A stretch of 64,000 nucleotides of DNA from Krasilnikovia cinnamomea (GTDB lineage: Bacteria > Actinomycetota > Actinomycetes > Mycobacteriales > Micromonosporaceae), in the NCBI RefSeq assembly GCF_004217545.1, contig NZ_SHKY01000001.1, positions 2,418,001-2,482,000 of the forward strand. Direction: 5' to 3'. Position 1 is the first letter of the stretch; each line of letters opens with the position of its first letter. The translations under genes and the position numbers were made by a program. Positions 8,876-17,513 of this stretch are shown here, in pieces. The notes under the pieces were generated by a model, which was given only the letters and a program-made list of their open reading frames with translations, was not told where the DNA came from and searched no databases.

Positions 8876-9559
8876 TCAGGGCTCGAACTTGTAGCCCAGG
8901 CCGCGCACGGTCACGATGTAGCGCGGCGCGCTGGGCTCCGGTTCCACCTTGGACCGCAGCCGCTTGACGTGCACGTCCAGGGTCTTGGTGTCGCCCACGT
9001 AGTCGGCGCCCCACACCCGGTCGATGAGCTGGCCCCGGGTCAGCACCCGGCCCGCGTTGCGCAGCAGCAGCTCCAGCAGCTCGAACTCCTTCAGCGGTAG
9101 CTGCACCGAGGAGCCGTCGACCGTGACCACGTGCCGTTCGACGTCCATCCGGACCGGTCCGGCCGCCAGGGTCGGGGTGCTGACCTCCGCCGCCTCGCTG
9201 CCGTGCCGGCGCAGCACGGCCCGGATCCGGGCGACCAGTTCGCGCGGCGAGTACGGCTTGGTGACGTAGTCGTCGGCGCCGATCTCCAGGCCGACCACCT
9301 TGTCGATCTCACTGTCCCGCGCGGTGACCATGATGATGGGTACGGCGGAGCGCTGCCGCAGTTGACGGCAGACCTCGGTGCCGGACATCTCGGGCAGCAT
9401 CAGGTCGAGCAGCACGATGTCGGCCCCGGTCCGGTCGAACTGCGTCAGCGCCGAGGTCCCGGTCGGCGCGACCGACACCTCGAACCCTTCTTTGCGCAGC
9501 ATGTACGACAGGGCGTCGGAGAACGATTCCTCGTCCTCGACCACGAGCACGCGGGCCAA
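8876..9559 (-). CDS. regX3: Response regulator RegX3 (OmpR/PhoB family)
   Basis: 227 residues. Receiver domain 1-118 with acidic pocket VVEDEE, phosphoacceptor Asp52 (LLDLMLPEMSG), MVTARDS and Lys in DDYVTKPYSPREL. The winged-helix effector domain covers about 130-226 (LPLKEFELLELLLRNAGRVL, VDVHVKRLRSKVE-like helix, TVRGLGYKFE). The start is TTG 9559 with AAGGA 8 bases ahead. Paired with senX3 (31 bases away) and divergent phoU, it is the phosphate-starvation regulator that binds PHO-type direct repeats; such repeats lie in the senX3-phoU gap. Confidence 0.92.
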   Translation of the reverse strand: MARVLVVEDEESFSDALSYMLRKEGFEVSVAPTGTSALTQFDRTGADIVLLDLMLPEMSGTEVCRQLRQRSAVPIIMVTARDSEIDKVVGLEIGADDYVTKPYSPRELVARIRAVLRRHGSEAAEVSTPTLAAGPVRMDVERHVVTVDGSSVQLPLKEFELLELLLRNAGRVLTRGQLIDRVWGADYVGDTKTLDVHVKRLRSKVEPEPSAPRYIVTVRGLGYKFEP

Positions 9560-9589
9560 AGCGGTTCCTTCCGTCAGTCGGTGGCGGGG

Positions 9590-10882
9590 TCAGCGGCCCG
9601 TCGCACCGGACTCGATCTCAGTCGCCGCGGGTAACGGCAGCGGGGACTCCGGGGGTCGCGCGGGTAGGCGCAAGGTGAACGTCGAGCCACCGCCCAGTGT
9701 GCTGGAGACGTCGACGCGGCCACCGTGGTTGGTGGCGATGTGCTTGACGATGGCCAGACCGAGGCCGGTGCCGCCGGTGGCGCGGGAGCGGGCCTGATCG
9801 GCACGGTAGAACCGTTCGAAGATCCGGTCGAGGTCGTGCGGGGCGATGCCGATCCCCTCGTCGGCCACGTCGATCTCGATCCAGTCGTCGCCCGGCCGCA
9901 CGGCCAGCGACACCTTGGTGTCCTCCCCCGAGTACGCGATGGCGTTCTCGACCAGGTTGGTCACGGCGGTGGCGATCTGGCTGTCGCTGCCGTACACGGT
10001 GGCGCCCTTGGGGCCGGTGTATTCGACGTCGATGCCCTTGGCCGAGGCCGTGGTGCGGGTCCGGTCGATCACCTCGGCGATCACCCAGTCCAGGGCCACC
10101 GGTTCGGGGGTGGGCAGCGGCTCGGCGCCCTGCAGCCGGGTGAGTTCGAGCAGCTCGTTGACGAGCCGTCCCATCCGGGCGGACTCGTGGTGGATGCGCT
10201 CGGCGAAGCGCCGGGCGGCCAGCAGGTCCTCGCTCTGCGCGTCCGGCGCGGGTTCGGGCAGCTCGGTGGCGTCCAGCAGGGCCTCGGCCAGCAGTTGCAG
10301 CGCGCCGATCGGGGTCTTGAGCTCGTGGCTGACGTTGGCCACGAAGTCGCGCCGGACCCGGGCGAGGCGGTGCGACTCGGTCACGTCCGCGGCCTCGACC
10401 GCGACGTGTGTGGCGTTGAGGGCCACGGCGCGCAGGTGCAGCCCGAGCGGCGCCGACGCGCCGCCCGCGCGGCCCCGCGGCAGGTCGAGCTCGACCTCGC
10501 GGCGCACGCCGGTGCGCCGGACCTGGCCGGCCAGCGTACGCAGAATGGGGTGGGCCGCGATCGTGCCCGGCGCCCCGCCGGAGCGCAGCAGGCCCATCGC
10601 CCGGGCGGCGGGATTGACCAGTACGGGCTCGTCGTCCGCGTCGAGCACCACCACCCCGACCCGCAGCGAGTCGAGGCTCCGGCGGCCCAGCCCCTTGAGG
10701 CCGGTCTTGCCCTGCGGCTGCCCTTCGTCCATGTCGACGGCACGTCCTCCTCGCGGGTCGTCCGCGCCGCCCGTCCCGGCGGTCGCTCGGGCGGACCGGC
10801 GGCCGCGGGCGAGCAGCATCCCCGCCGCCACCCCGAAGGCGAGTGCGGCGAGGAGGAGGCCGACGCGGTACACCCAGTCCAC
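9590..10882 (-). CDS. senX3: Sensor histidine kinase SenX3
   Basis: 430 residues. One membrane segment at residues 5-25 (VGLLLAALAFGVAAGMLLA), a PAS-like sensing domain about 60-165, dimerisation domain with phospho-His in FVANVSHELKTPIGAL (about residue 186), and ATPase core with NLVENAIAYS (N box), DEGIGIAPHDLDRIFERFYR (G1/F) and GGTGLGLAIVKHIA (G2). It senses phosphate supply through the Pst/PhoU system and phosphorylates RegX3. The start is GTG 10882. Transcribed ahead of regX3. Its promoter faces the PHO repeats shared with phoU. Confidence 0.9.
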   Translation of the reverse strand: MDWVYRVGLLLAALAFGVAAGMLLARGRRSARATAGTGGADDPRGGRAVDMDEGQPQGKTGLKGLGRRSLDSLRVGVVVLDADDEPVLVNPAARAMGLLRSGGAPGTIAAHPILRTLAGQVRRTGVRREVELDLPRGRAGGASAPLGLHLRAVALNATHVAVEAADVTESHRLARVRRDFVANVSHELKTPIGALQLLAEALLDATELPEPAPDAQSEDLLAARRFAERIHHESARMGRLVNELLELTRLQGAEPLPTPEPVALDWVIAEVIDRTRTTASAKGIDVEYTGPKGATVYGSDSQIATAVTNLVENAIAYSGEDTKVSLAVRPGDDWIEIDVADEGIGIAPHDLDRIFERFYRADQARSRATGGTGLGLAIVKHIATNHGGRVDVSSTLGGGSTFTLRLPARPPESPLPLPAATEIESGATGR

Positions 10883-10954
10883 GCAGCGATCGTAGGGTCA
10901 TTGTTTACCTGACCCGTCAGAAAATTTGGACAAATCCGGCACCGGTCAGGGAAT

Positions 10955-10997
10955 GTTCACCGGCCCGCCCGGCTTCGTTCACCGCCGTTCACGTCCG
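10955..10997 (+). promoter_or_regulatory. PHO box (RegX3/PhoP-type direct repeats)
   Basis: Three GTTCAC repeats at 10955, 10977 and 10987 are spaced 22 and 10 bases apart, close to multiples of the 11-base unit of actinobacterial PHO boxes. They lie between the divergent senX3 and phoU genes, as expected for autoregulation. A TAGCGT element at 11014-11019 may be the phoU -10. Binding is inferred. Confidence 0.72.
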
Positions 10998-11078
10998 CGC
11001 CGCACCGCACCCCTAGCGTGGGGCCTACCCAGGCCGCCGCCTGTCGACAGCGGCGGCCCCGAGATCCGGGACGAGAAG

Positions 11079-11726
11079 ATGCGCGCAGAGTTTCATGCCG
11101 ATCTCATGGAGGTCAATCGGCTCCTGGTCACCATGTCGGAGGCGGTCCGCGCCGCGCTGACCAAGGCCACCACCGCCCTGCTGACCGCCGACCGGGCCGC
11201 CGCCGAGGCGGTCATCGGGCGCGACGAGGAGGTGGACGACATGTACCGCCAGATCGAGGCGCTGGTGTCGGACACCATCGCCCGGCAGGCCCCGGTCGCC
11301 TCCGACCTGCGTACGGTCATCACGGCCCTGCACATCTCCGCCGACCTGGAGCGGATGGGTGACCTAGCCGAGCACGTCGCCAAGACCGCGGCCCGGCGGC
11401 ACCCGTCCCCGGCCGTCCCCGCCGAGCTGCGGCCGGTCTTCCGGCAGATGGCCGACGTGGCCGGCCGGATGGCCGAGAAGATCACGAACCTGCTGGCCGA
11501 ACCGAACGCCGAGGTCGCCGCCGGGCTGGAGAAGGACGACGACGCGATCGACGACCTGGAACGCGACCTGTTCGCGGTACTGCTGGCCGAGGACTGGCCG
11601 TACGGCGCCGAGACCGCGATCGACGGCGCCCTGCTCGGCCGCTTCTACGAGCGCTACGCCGACCACGCCGTGAACATCGGCGAGCACGTCGTCTACCTGG
11701 TCACGGGCGAGACGGTGGCCAACTGA
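11079..11726 (+). CDS. phoU: Phosphate signalling protein PhoU
   Basis: 215 residues, the normal length. Two PhoU three-helix repeats, each with an acidic metal-cluster motif: RDEEVDDMYRQIE near residue 47 and KDDDAIDDLERDLF near 150; between them ADLERMGDLAEHV, and the second copy ERYADHAVNIGEHVVYLVTG at the end. PhoU links the PstSCAB phosphate transporter to SenX3 and keeps the kinase off when phosphate is plentiful. ATG 11079 gives the conserved MRAEFH start; an open extension upstream covers the promoter region and is not coding. The order phoU / senX3-regX3 is typical. Confidence 0.92.
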   Translation: MRAEFHADLMEVNRLLVTMSEAVRAALTKATTALLTADRAAAEAVIGRDEEVDDMYRQIEALVSDTIARQAPVASDLRTVITALHISADLERMGDLAEHVAKTAARRHPSPAVPAELRPVFRQMADVAGRMAEKITNLLAEPNAEVAAGLEKDDDAIDDLERDLFAVLLAEDWPYGAETAIDGALLGRFYERYADHAVNIGEHVVYLVTGETVAN

Positions 11727-11747
11727 CGGTCCCCTCCACGGGCGAGA

Positions 11748-11764
11748 CGGTCAGCTGCTGACCG
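11748..11764 (+). terminator. Small hairpin after phoU
   Basis: CGGTCAG-CTG-CTGACCG is a perfect 7-bp stem 21 bases behind the phoU stop, in the gap between convergent phoU and gpmA. No U run follows, so terminator activity is only likely. Confidence 0.4.
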
Positions 11765-11871
11765 CCGCCCGAAAGGGCCGCCGGGGCGGGCCCGCGTTTC
11801 GCCGCCCGCCCGGCCGCCCAACACCGCGGCCGGGGCGCTCCCGCAACGGGACGCGACCCGGCCGTGGTGTC

Positions 11872-12621
11872 TCAGCGGCCCTGGTTGGCGACCGCGGCGG
11901 CGGCCTCCTTGGCGGCGTCCGGGTCGAGGTACTCGCCGCCCGCCCTGACCGGCTTGAGGTCCGCGTCGAGGTCGTAGCGCAGCGGGATGCCGGTCGGGAT
12001 GTTCAGCTTCGCGATCGCCTCGTCGGAGATGCCGTCGAGGTGCTTGACGACCGCGCGCAGCGAGTTGCCGTGCGCGGCCACCAGCACGGTGCGCCCGGTG
12101 AGCAGATCCGGCACGATCTGGTCGTACCAGTACGGCAGCGCGCGGATCAGCACGTCCTTGAGGCACTCCGTGCGGGGCTTGAGCTCGTCCGGCAGGGTCG
12201 CGTAGCGCGGGTCGGCGACCTGCGACCACTCGTCGTCGTCCGCGATCGCGGGCGGCGGGACGTCGTACGAGCGGCGCCAGAGCATGAACTGCTCCTCGCC
12301 GTACGCATCCAGCGTCTCCTTCTTGTTCTTGCCCTGCAGCGCGCCGTAGTGGCGCTCGTTGAGCCGCCAGGACCGGCGCACCGGGATCCAGTGCCGGTCC
12401 GCGGCATGCAACGCGATCTCGCTCGTGCGGATCGCGCGGCGCAGCACACTCGTGTGCACCACGTCGGGCAGCAGCCCGTGCTCCTTGAGCAGCTCGCCGC
12501 CGCGGCGCGCCTCGGTCTCACCCTTGGCGTTCAGGTCGACGTCGACCCAGCCGGTGAAGAGGTTCTTGGCGTTCCATTCGCTTTCGCCGTGCCGCAGCAG
12601 CACCAGGGTCCCCACAGTCAT
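11872..12621 (-). CDS. gpmA: 2,3-bisphosphoglycerate-dependent phosphoglycerate mutase
   Basis: 249 residues. It interconverts 3- and 2-phosphoglycerate in glycolysis through a phosphohistidine. The N-terminal [12 protein letters not shown] holds the catalytic His, [12 protein letters not shown] and [12 protein letters not shown] the substrate Arg and Glu, and [17 protein letters not shown] the second His. Length and the ERHYGALQG insert are those of the cofactor-dependent dPGM. ATG 12621 is preferred because AGGA is 8 bases ahead; ATG 12630 would add three residues. The gene sits beside phoU and ybjN/mshA in many actinobacteria. Confidence 0.92.
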   Translation of the reverse strand: MTVGTLVLLRHGESEWNAKNLFTGWVDVDLNAKGETEARRGGELLKEHGLLPDVVHTSVLRRAIRTSEIALHAADRHWIPVRRSWRLNERHYGALQGKNKKETLDAYGEEQFMLWRRSYDVPPPAIADDDEWSQVADPRYATLPDELKPRTECLKDVLIRALPYWYDQIVPDLLTGRTVLVAAHGNSLRAVVKHLDGISDEAIAKLNIPTGIPLRYDLDADLKPVRAGGEYLDPDAAKEAAAAVANQGR

Positions 12622-12774
12622 GAGGGTCATCCTGCCCCAGGCCGGTTGCGGCCGTGCGCGGACCCGGTAGTGGCGACCACCACGTGGAAACCCCGCTGCG
12701 CGGCAAGATCACGGCCGATAGCGTGTAAGGCAGCGATGGCGTATCGGTGCTTACGGGAGTACGGGGGTGGGGGC

Positions 12775-14067
12775 GTGCCGGGCTGGCTGCGGCAGGCCGC
12801 GGGTGGATTGCCGCGGCCCTACTGGTTCCTCTGGACCGGGACGCTCATCAACAAACTGGGCGCCTTCGCCATCGTCTACCTCGCCATCTACCTGACCGCG
12901 CACCTGCACTTCAGCCAGACCCAGGCCGGTCTCGTCATCGGCGCGTACGGCGCGGGCGGCGCGCTCGGCACCCTCACCGGCGGCGTCCTCGCCGACCGGT
13001 GGGGCCGCCGGCCCACGCTGCTGACCGCCCAGTTCGGCACGGCCGCGCTGATGCTGGCGCTCGGCTTCGCCCAGGGCTTCTGGCAGCTCGCGGTCTGCGC
13101 GTTCCTGCTCGGGGCGTCCGCCGACGCGGCCCGGCCGGCGTTCCAGGCCATGATGATCGACGTGGTGCCCCCGAAGGACCGCCTGCGGGCCTTCGCGCTG
13201 CACTACTGGGCGGTCAACCTCGGCTTCGCGTTCGCCGCGATTCTGGCCGGGTTCGCCGCCCAGGCCGACTACCTGCTGCTGTTCGCCATCGACGCCGGCA
13301 CCACGGCGGTCACCGCCGTCACCACGCTGGTCTTCCTGAAGGAGAGCCGCCCCGCGCTCGCGCCCGCGACCGGGGTCTCGCCGGGCCGCCCGGCCGGCCT
13401 CCGCGCGGTCCTGCGCGACCGGGTCTTCCTCGGCTTCATCGGCCTCAACCTGCTCATCGTGCTCGTGCTCATGCAGCACATGTCCACGTTGCCCATCACC
13501 ATGACCGCCGGCGGACTCAGCCCGGCCACGTACGGCTGGGTCGCCGCGGTCAACGGCATCATGATCGTCGCCGGGCAGCTCTTCGTCCCCCGGCTGCTGG
13601 CCGGGCGCCAACGGTCCCGGGTCCTGGCCATGGCCGCGCTGCTCATCGGCGCCGGCTTCGGCCTCTGCGCGTTCGCCGGCACGGCGTGGATGTTCGCGGG
13701 CACCGTGGTGATCTGGACCCTGGGCGAGATGATCCAGTCACCGTCCAACTCGGCGCTGGTCGCGGAGCTGTCCCCCGCCGCGCTGCGCGGCCGCTACCAG
13801 GGGATGAGCTCACTGTCCTGGTCGGTGGCGACCGCGCTGGCGCCGATCCTGGGGGGCTTCGTCCAGGAACACCTCGGCGACTCGGCGCTGTGGCTGTCCT
13901 GCGCCGGGCTCGGCGTCGTCGTCGCCGCCGGGCAGCTCGCGTCCGGCCCGGCCCGGGAACGACGCGTGGCCGCGCTGCGGGCCGCCGCGGCGAGCGCCGC
14001 GTCCGCCGTGGTCGTCGCGCGACCGCGCCGCGCGGTGCCGCGGGAGAAGGTCAAGGAAGTCGCCTGA
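12775..14067 (+). CDS. MFS transporter
   Basis: About 430 residues with 12 predicted membrane helices, starting at PRPYWFLWTGTLINKLGAF. The MFS signature loop between helices 2 and 3 is GGVLADRWGRRPTLL, and a second copy-like loop LAGRQRSRVLAM lies between helices 8 and 9. The C-terminal 35 residues are a basic, Ala-rich cytosolic tail. It resembles the MdtH/YfcJ-type drug or metabolite exporters found between gpm and mshA in actinomycetes; the substrate cannot be told. GTG 12775 follows a G-rich ribosome site; ATG 12736, with AAGG ahead, would add 13 residues and is a fair alternative. Confidence 0.8.
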   Translation: MPGWLRQAAGGLPRPYWFLWTGTLINKLGAFAIVYLAIYLTAHLHFSQTQAGLVIGAYGAGGALGTLTGGVLADRWGRRPTLLTAQFGTAALMLALGFAQGFWQLAVCAFLLGASADAARPAFQAMMIDVVPPKDRLRAFALHYWAVNLGFAFAAILAGFAAQADYLLLFAIDAGTTAVTAVTTLVFLKESRPALAPATGVSPGRPAGLRAVLRDRVFLGFIGLNLLIVLVLMQHMSTLPITMTAGGLSPATYGWVAAVNGIMIVAGQLFVPRLLAGRQRSRVLAMAALLIGAGFGLCAFAGTAWMFAGTVVIWTLGEMIQSPSNSALVAELSPAALRGRYQGMSSLSWSVATALAPILGGFVQEHLGDSALWLSCAGLGVVVAAGQLASGPARERRVAALRAAAASAASAVVVARPRRAVPREKVKEVA

Positions 14068-14626
14068 GGCCAGGCGGGTCTCGGACCAGCGGCCGCCTCT
14101 GGGCCAGCCGGTCCGTGGAGCCTCGGGGCCAGCCGGGCCGTGGAGCCTCGGGGCCGGCCGGGCCGTGGACAGGAAACGGCGCCGCCCAGTGCCGGACGGC
14201 GCCGAAGTTGGCGCCGGCGGCGGCGGACGACACCCATCCCCATAGGCGCCGCCCGCACATGCCGCCGGTCTCGGGTCGCGCCGTCCCCCAACGGCTCATG
14301 CCACCCGTCCCCGACATCGAACCGTGGCCACCGTTGCCGGTGGACCCGTTCCCCGAACTGACGGTTCGATGTCCATTGACCACGCTAGTTCGGCCGGTCA
14401 ACTGTCACAAGCCAGTTGGCTGTCTGCCATCTGTCTGAACCGTCACAGCAGGCGACAGATGCATCAAACATCACGGAAGAACCGCCGATTTTGCGGTCCA
14501 CCGGGCGCTCGACAGTGATCCTTACGAGCCAGCGGGTACCGGACAATCGTACGGTCCGGTGTCCTTCCCAAGGCAGGCGCGACACGCGAACAGTCGCCGA
14601 ACGCCGGCGAAACGGCCGACCGAGGG
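14068..14626. other. 559-base gap with tandem repeat and AT-richer tract
   Basis: No convincing gene. It begins with the 24/25-base tandem repeat at 14101-14170. Around 14370-14560 the base composition is clearly less GC-rich than elsewhere, and a CCGGAC...GTCCGG inverted repeat (14539-14559) could end transcription of the ybjN-like gene. A short Pro-rich open frame near 14297-14378 has no ribosome site and is not called. Confidence 0.5.
14101..14170. repeat. Tandem repeat, 2.8 units of 24-25 bases
   Basis: Three near-identical units beginning GGGCCAGCCGG at 14101, 14125 and 14150, each containing CCGTGGAG (last copy CCGTGGAC). Located just after the MFS gene stop. Noncoding minisatellite; no function evident. 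Confidence 0.75.
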
Positions 14627-15211
14627 TCAGTCGACCGCGGTGGAGCTGTCCGACGGGGCCGGGCTGTCCGACGGAGCCGGGCTGTCCGACGGAGCCGGGC
14701 CGTCCGACGGGGCGGCGAAGTGGGCGAACGCCTGCAGGTTCGCCAGCGACTCGCCGCGCTTGACCCGCCACTGCCACTCGCGGCGGATGGCGGTGCCGAA
14801 ACCGATCTCCAGCATCGTGTCGAACGACTCGTCCGCGTACGTGACGACCGCGCCGAGCAGCCGGTCCAGCTCGTCCTCGTCGAGGCCGGTCAGGCGCACC
14901 CGGCCGGTGAGATACACGTCGCCGGCCGCGTCGATGGAGAACGCGACGCCGTACATGCGGGCGTTGCGGCGCAGCAGCCAGGCCCACAGCTGCTCGTGGT
15001 TCTCGTCGGGGCGGCGCATGACGAACGCCTCGACGCGCAGCGCGTGCTCGCCGACGATCAGGTTGCACACGGTCTTCAGCTTGTGGGTGCCGGGCAGGGT
15101 GACCGCGTACCCCCGGTCACCGGTCGGCTCGCACGGCAGCTCCCGCTCGGCACAGACCCGCTCGATGAGCGCCGCGTACTCGCCGGTCGGGCCCTCGCTG
15201 CGGTCGGTCAT
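14627..15211 (-). CDS. YbjN-domain protein
   Basis: 194 residues. The fold matches YbjN / type III secretion chaperone-like proteins: [54 protein letters not shown] and the helix [20 protein letters not shown]. No catalytic residues are known for the family. The ATG at 15211 overlaps the mshA stop as ATGA, so it is translated with mshA, a linkage kept across actinobacteria; a role in mycothiol production or protein stability is possible but unproven. The C-terminus is a low-complexity tail of four six-residue repeats (APSDSP type), which looks recently expanded. Confidence 0.82.
   Translation of the reverse strand: MTDRSEGPTGEYAALIERVCAERELPCEPTGDRGYAVTLPGTHKLKTVCNLIVGEHALRVEAFVMRRPDENHEQLWAWLLRRNARMYGVAFSIDAAGDVYLTGRVRLTGLDEDELDRLLGAVVTYADESFDTMLEIGFGTAIRREWQWRVKRGESLANLQAFAHFAAPSDGPAPSDSPAPSDSPAPSDSSTAVD
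14645..14716. repeat. Four 18-base tandem repeats in ybjN-like gene
   Basis: Units begin at 14645, 14663, 14681 and 14699, consensus GCTGTCCGACGGAGCCGG. They encode the repeated Ser-Asp-Ser-Pro-Ala-Pro tail on the minus strand. In-frame period, so copy number can vary without breaking the gene. Confidence 0.85.
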
Positions 15212-16584
15212 GCCAGGCAACCGGTGAGGCGGGACGCGATGAGGGCGCGGTGCTCGGTCACGGCCTCACGGTAGACCCGCAGCAGCCCGTCGGCCGTACG
15301 GTCCCAGGAGAAGTCCGTCGCGTGCCGTACCGCCCCGGCGGACAGCTGTGCGCGCCGGTCCGGGGCCCGCAACAGCGCGGCTAGCACCCGGGCCCAGTCC
15401 CGCGGGTCGTGCCCGTCGACCAGGGTCCCGCTGGTCCCGTCGCGGACGGCCGTGACCAGTCCACCGACGGCCGCCGCGACCACGGGCGTGCCGCAGGCCT
15501 GCGCCTCCAGCGCCACCAGCCCGAACGACTCGCTGTGCGAGGGCACGGCCACCAGGTCGGCGGCCCGGTACAGCGCGGCCAGCGCGTTGCCGGTCTGCGG
15601 CGGCAGGAACCGCACCGCGTCCGCGACACCGAGGGCGGCGGCCTGATCCATCAGGGAGGTCGGGCGGTCCAGGCCGCTGCCGCTGGGCCCGCCGCAGATC
15701 ACGACGGTCACCTCGCGGGCCAGCTCGGGGTCGCGGCGGCGCAGCTCGGCCAGGGCCGCGACGAGCACATCGGGACCCTTCAGCGGCTGGATGCGCCCGA
15801 CGAACGCGACGACGAGCCCGCGCTCGGGCAGGCCCAGCCGGCGCCGGTCGGCGGCACGGGTGGGGCGGGGCCGGAACCGGTCGAGATCCACGCCGGGCTG
15901 CACGACGGTGACCCGGGTGGGTTCGGCGGCGTAGTGGCCGACCAGATCCTGCGCCTCGAACCTGGTGTTGGCCACCAGCGCCTGCGCCTCGCTGATGACC
16001 TGCTCCTCGCCGATCACCCGGGCCTTCGGCTCGGGGCGGTCGCCCTCGGCGATGAACCTGTTCTTCACCTTGGCCAGGGTGTGCGCGGTGTGCACGTGCG
16101 GCACCCCCCAGCGCTCCCCGGCCAGCCAGCCCACCTGCCCGGACATCCAGTAGTGCGAGTGGATGAGGGCGTAGTGGCCCGGGGCGCGGGCCGCCTCGGC
16201 GCGCAGCACCCCGTGCGTGAACGCGCACAGCTGCGAGGGCAGTTCCTCCTTCGACAGCCCTTCGAACGGGCCGGCGGTGACGTGCCGTACGGTCACGCCC
16301 GGCGTCATCTCGACCACCGGCGGCAGCTCGCTGGAGGTGGCGCGGGTGAAGATCTCGACCTCGACGCCCCGCGCGGCCAGCCGCTTGGAGACCTCGACGA
16401 TGTACACGTTCATGCCGCCCGCGTCGCCCGTGCCGGGCTGTTCGAGGGGCGACGTGTGCACCGAGAGGGTGGCGATGCGTCGGGGGGTCGGCCAACGGCC
16501 AGCGGCCGGCAGCTCAGCCACGTCGAATCCCTTCAGAGCGGAAAAGTGACGTGCAAGTGTTACGCCGTCGTTCATCTTCCCCAT
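15208..16584 (-). CDS. mshA: D-inositol-3-phosphate glycosyltransferase MshA
   Basis: About 458 residues of a GT4 glycosyltransferase. MshA joins UDP-GlcNAc to 1L-myo-inositol-1-phosphate, the first committed step of mycothiol synthesis. Diagnostic features are the N-terminal block [20 protein letters not shown] and [68 protein letters not shown] and the EX7E motif [21 protein letters not shown] 16584 is supported by GGAGGAG 9 bases ahead; ATG 16575 is possible. It leads a two-gene unit with the ybjN-like gene. Mycothiol places the organism in the Actinobacteria. Confidence 0.93.
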   Translation of the reverse strand: MGKMNDGVTLARHFSALKGFDVAELPAAGRWPTPRRIATLSVHTSPLEQPGTGDAGGMNVYIVEVSKRLAARGVEVEIFTRATSSELPPVVEMTPGVTVRHVTAGPFEGLSKEELPSQLCAFTHGVLRAEAARAPGHYALIHSHYWMSGQVGWLAGERWGVPHVHTAHTLAKVKNRFIAEGDRPEPKARVIGEEQVISEAQALVANTRFEAQDLVGHYAAEPTRVTVVQPGVDLDRFRPRPTRAADRRRLGLPERGLVVAFVGRIQPLKGPDVLVAALAELRRRDPELAREVTVVICGGPSGSGLDRPTSLMDQAAALGVADAVRFLPPQTGNALAALYRAADLVAVPSHSESFGLVALEAQACGTPVVAAAVGGLVTAVRDGTSGTLVDGHDPRDWARVLAALLRAPDRRAQLSAGAVRHATDFSWDRTADGLLRVYREAVTEHRALIASRLTGCLA

Positions 16585-16616
16585 CGACCCCAACTCCTCC
16601 TATCCCCAGGGCGCGC

Positions 16617-16704
16617 GGGGTGACCCAGCTCTCTTACCGAGCTGAGCCTGCCCTGCCGCCACGGCGGTAGGAACGCCTGGCGGTGCGCGGGTGATCCAGC
16701 TCTC
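16617..16704. repeat. Two direct copies of a 16-base element between mshA and SDR gene
   Basis: GGGTGACCCAGCTCTC at 16618-16633 and GGGTGATCCAGCTCTC at 16689-16704, one mismatch, 71 bases apart. The first copy also forms CAGCTC-N7-GAGCTG. Both lie in the divergent promoter region, so they may be regulator sites. Confidence 0.5.
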
Positions 16705-16754
16705 CCCGCCGGGGTGGCCGGGTCGGCGGGACGGCCCTGCGGCAGGATCGACCC

Positions 16755-17513
16755 ATGGTGCAGAAGAACATCGCCGTGGTGACCGGCGCCTCCAGCGGCA
16801 TCGGGGCCGCCAGCGCCCGCCGGCTGGCCGCCGAGGGCTTCCACGTGGTGGCCGCGGCCCGGCGCGCCGACCGGCTCGACGCCCTGGTCGCCGAGATCGG
16901 CGCCGACGCGACCGCGGTCGCCTGCGACGTCACGGCCGACGACAGCGTGGCCGCGCTGGCCGCCGCGGTGCGTGCGCTGGGCGCGCCGGTCACCCTGCTG
17001 GTCAACAACGCGGGCGGGGCCCGCGGCGCGGACCCGGTCGAGGCGGGCGCGGTCGCGGACTGGCAGTGGATGTACGAGGTGAACGTGCTCGGCACGCTGC
17101 GGGTCACCCAGGCGCTGCTGCCGGACCTGGAGTGCAGCGGCGCCGGCACGATCGTGACGGTCGGCTCGACCGCCGCCTTCACGGTGTACGAGGGCGGGGC
17201 CGGGTACACCGCCGCCAAGCACGCGGAGACCGCGCTGGTCGGCACGCTGCGGCTGGAGCTGGCCGGGCGGCCCGTCCGGGTCGTCGAGATCGACCCGGGC
17301 ATGGTGCGCACCGACGAGTTCGCCCTGAACCGGCTCGGCGACCAGGCCAAGGCCGACGCCGTGTACGCGGGCGTCCGGCACCCCCTGGTTGCCGACGACA
17401 TCGCGGACTGCGTGGCCTGGGTGGCGACCCGCCCGCACCACGTGAACGTGGACCGGCTCGTCGTCCGCCCGATCGCGCAGGCGGCGCAGCACAAGGTGGC
17501 GCGGGACCTCTGA
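16755..17513 (+). CDS. Short-chain dehydrogenase/reductase (YdfG-like)
   Basis: 252 residues, classical SDR. Cofactor motif VVTGASSGIGAASARRL, with AARRADR after strand 2 favouring NADP; LVNNAGGARG; catalytic Ser in TVGSTAAF and YTAAKHAETA (Tyr-X3-Lys). The tail ATRPHHVNVDRLVVRPIAQ is typical of the YdfG / serine 3-dehydrogenase group, which oxidise L-serine, L-allo-threonine and 3-hydroxy acids, so that activity is likely though not certain. ATG 16755 has CAGGA 8 bases ahead. The next gene starts inside its stop (TGATG), so both are cotranslated. Confidence 0.82.
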   Translation: MVQKNIAVVTGASSGIGAASARRLAAEGFHVVAAARRADRLDALVAEIGADATAVACDVTADDSVAALAAAVRALGAPVTLLVNNAGGARGADPVEAGAVADWQWMYEVNVLGTLRVTQALLPDLECSGAGTIVTVGSTAAFTVYEGGAGYTAAKHAETALVGTLRLELAGRPVRVVEIDPGMVRTDEFALNRLGDQAKADAVYAGVRHPLVADDIADCVAWVATRPHHVNVDRLVVRPIAQAAQHKVARDL

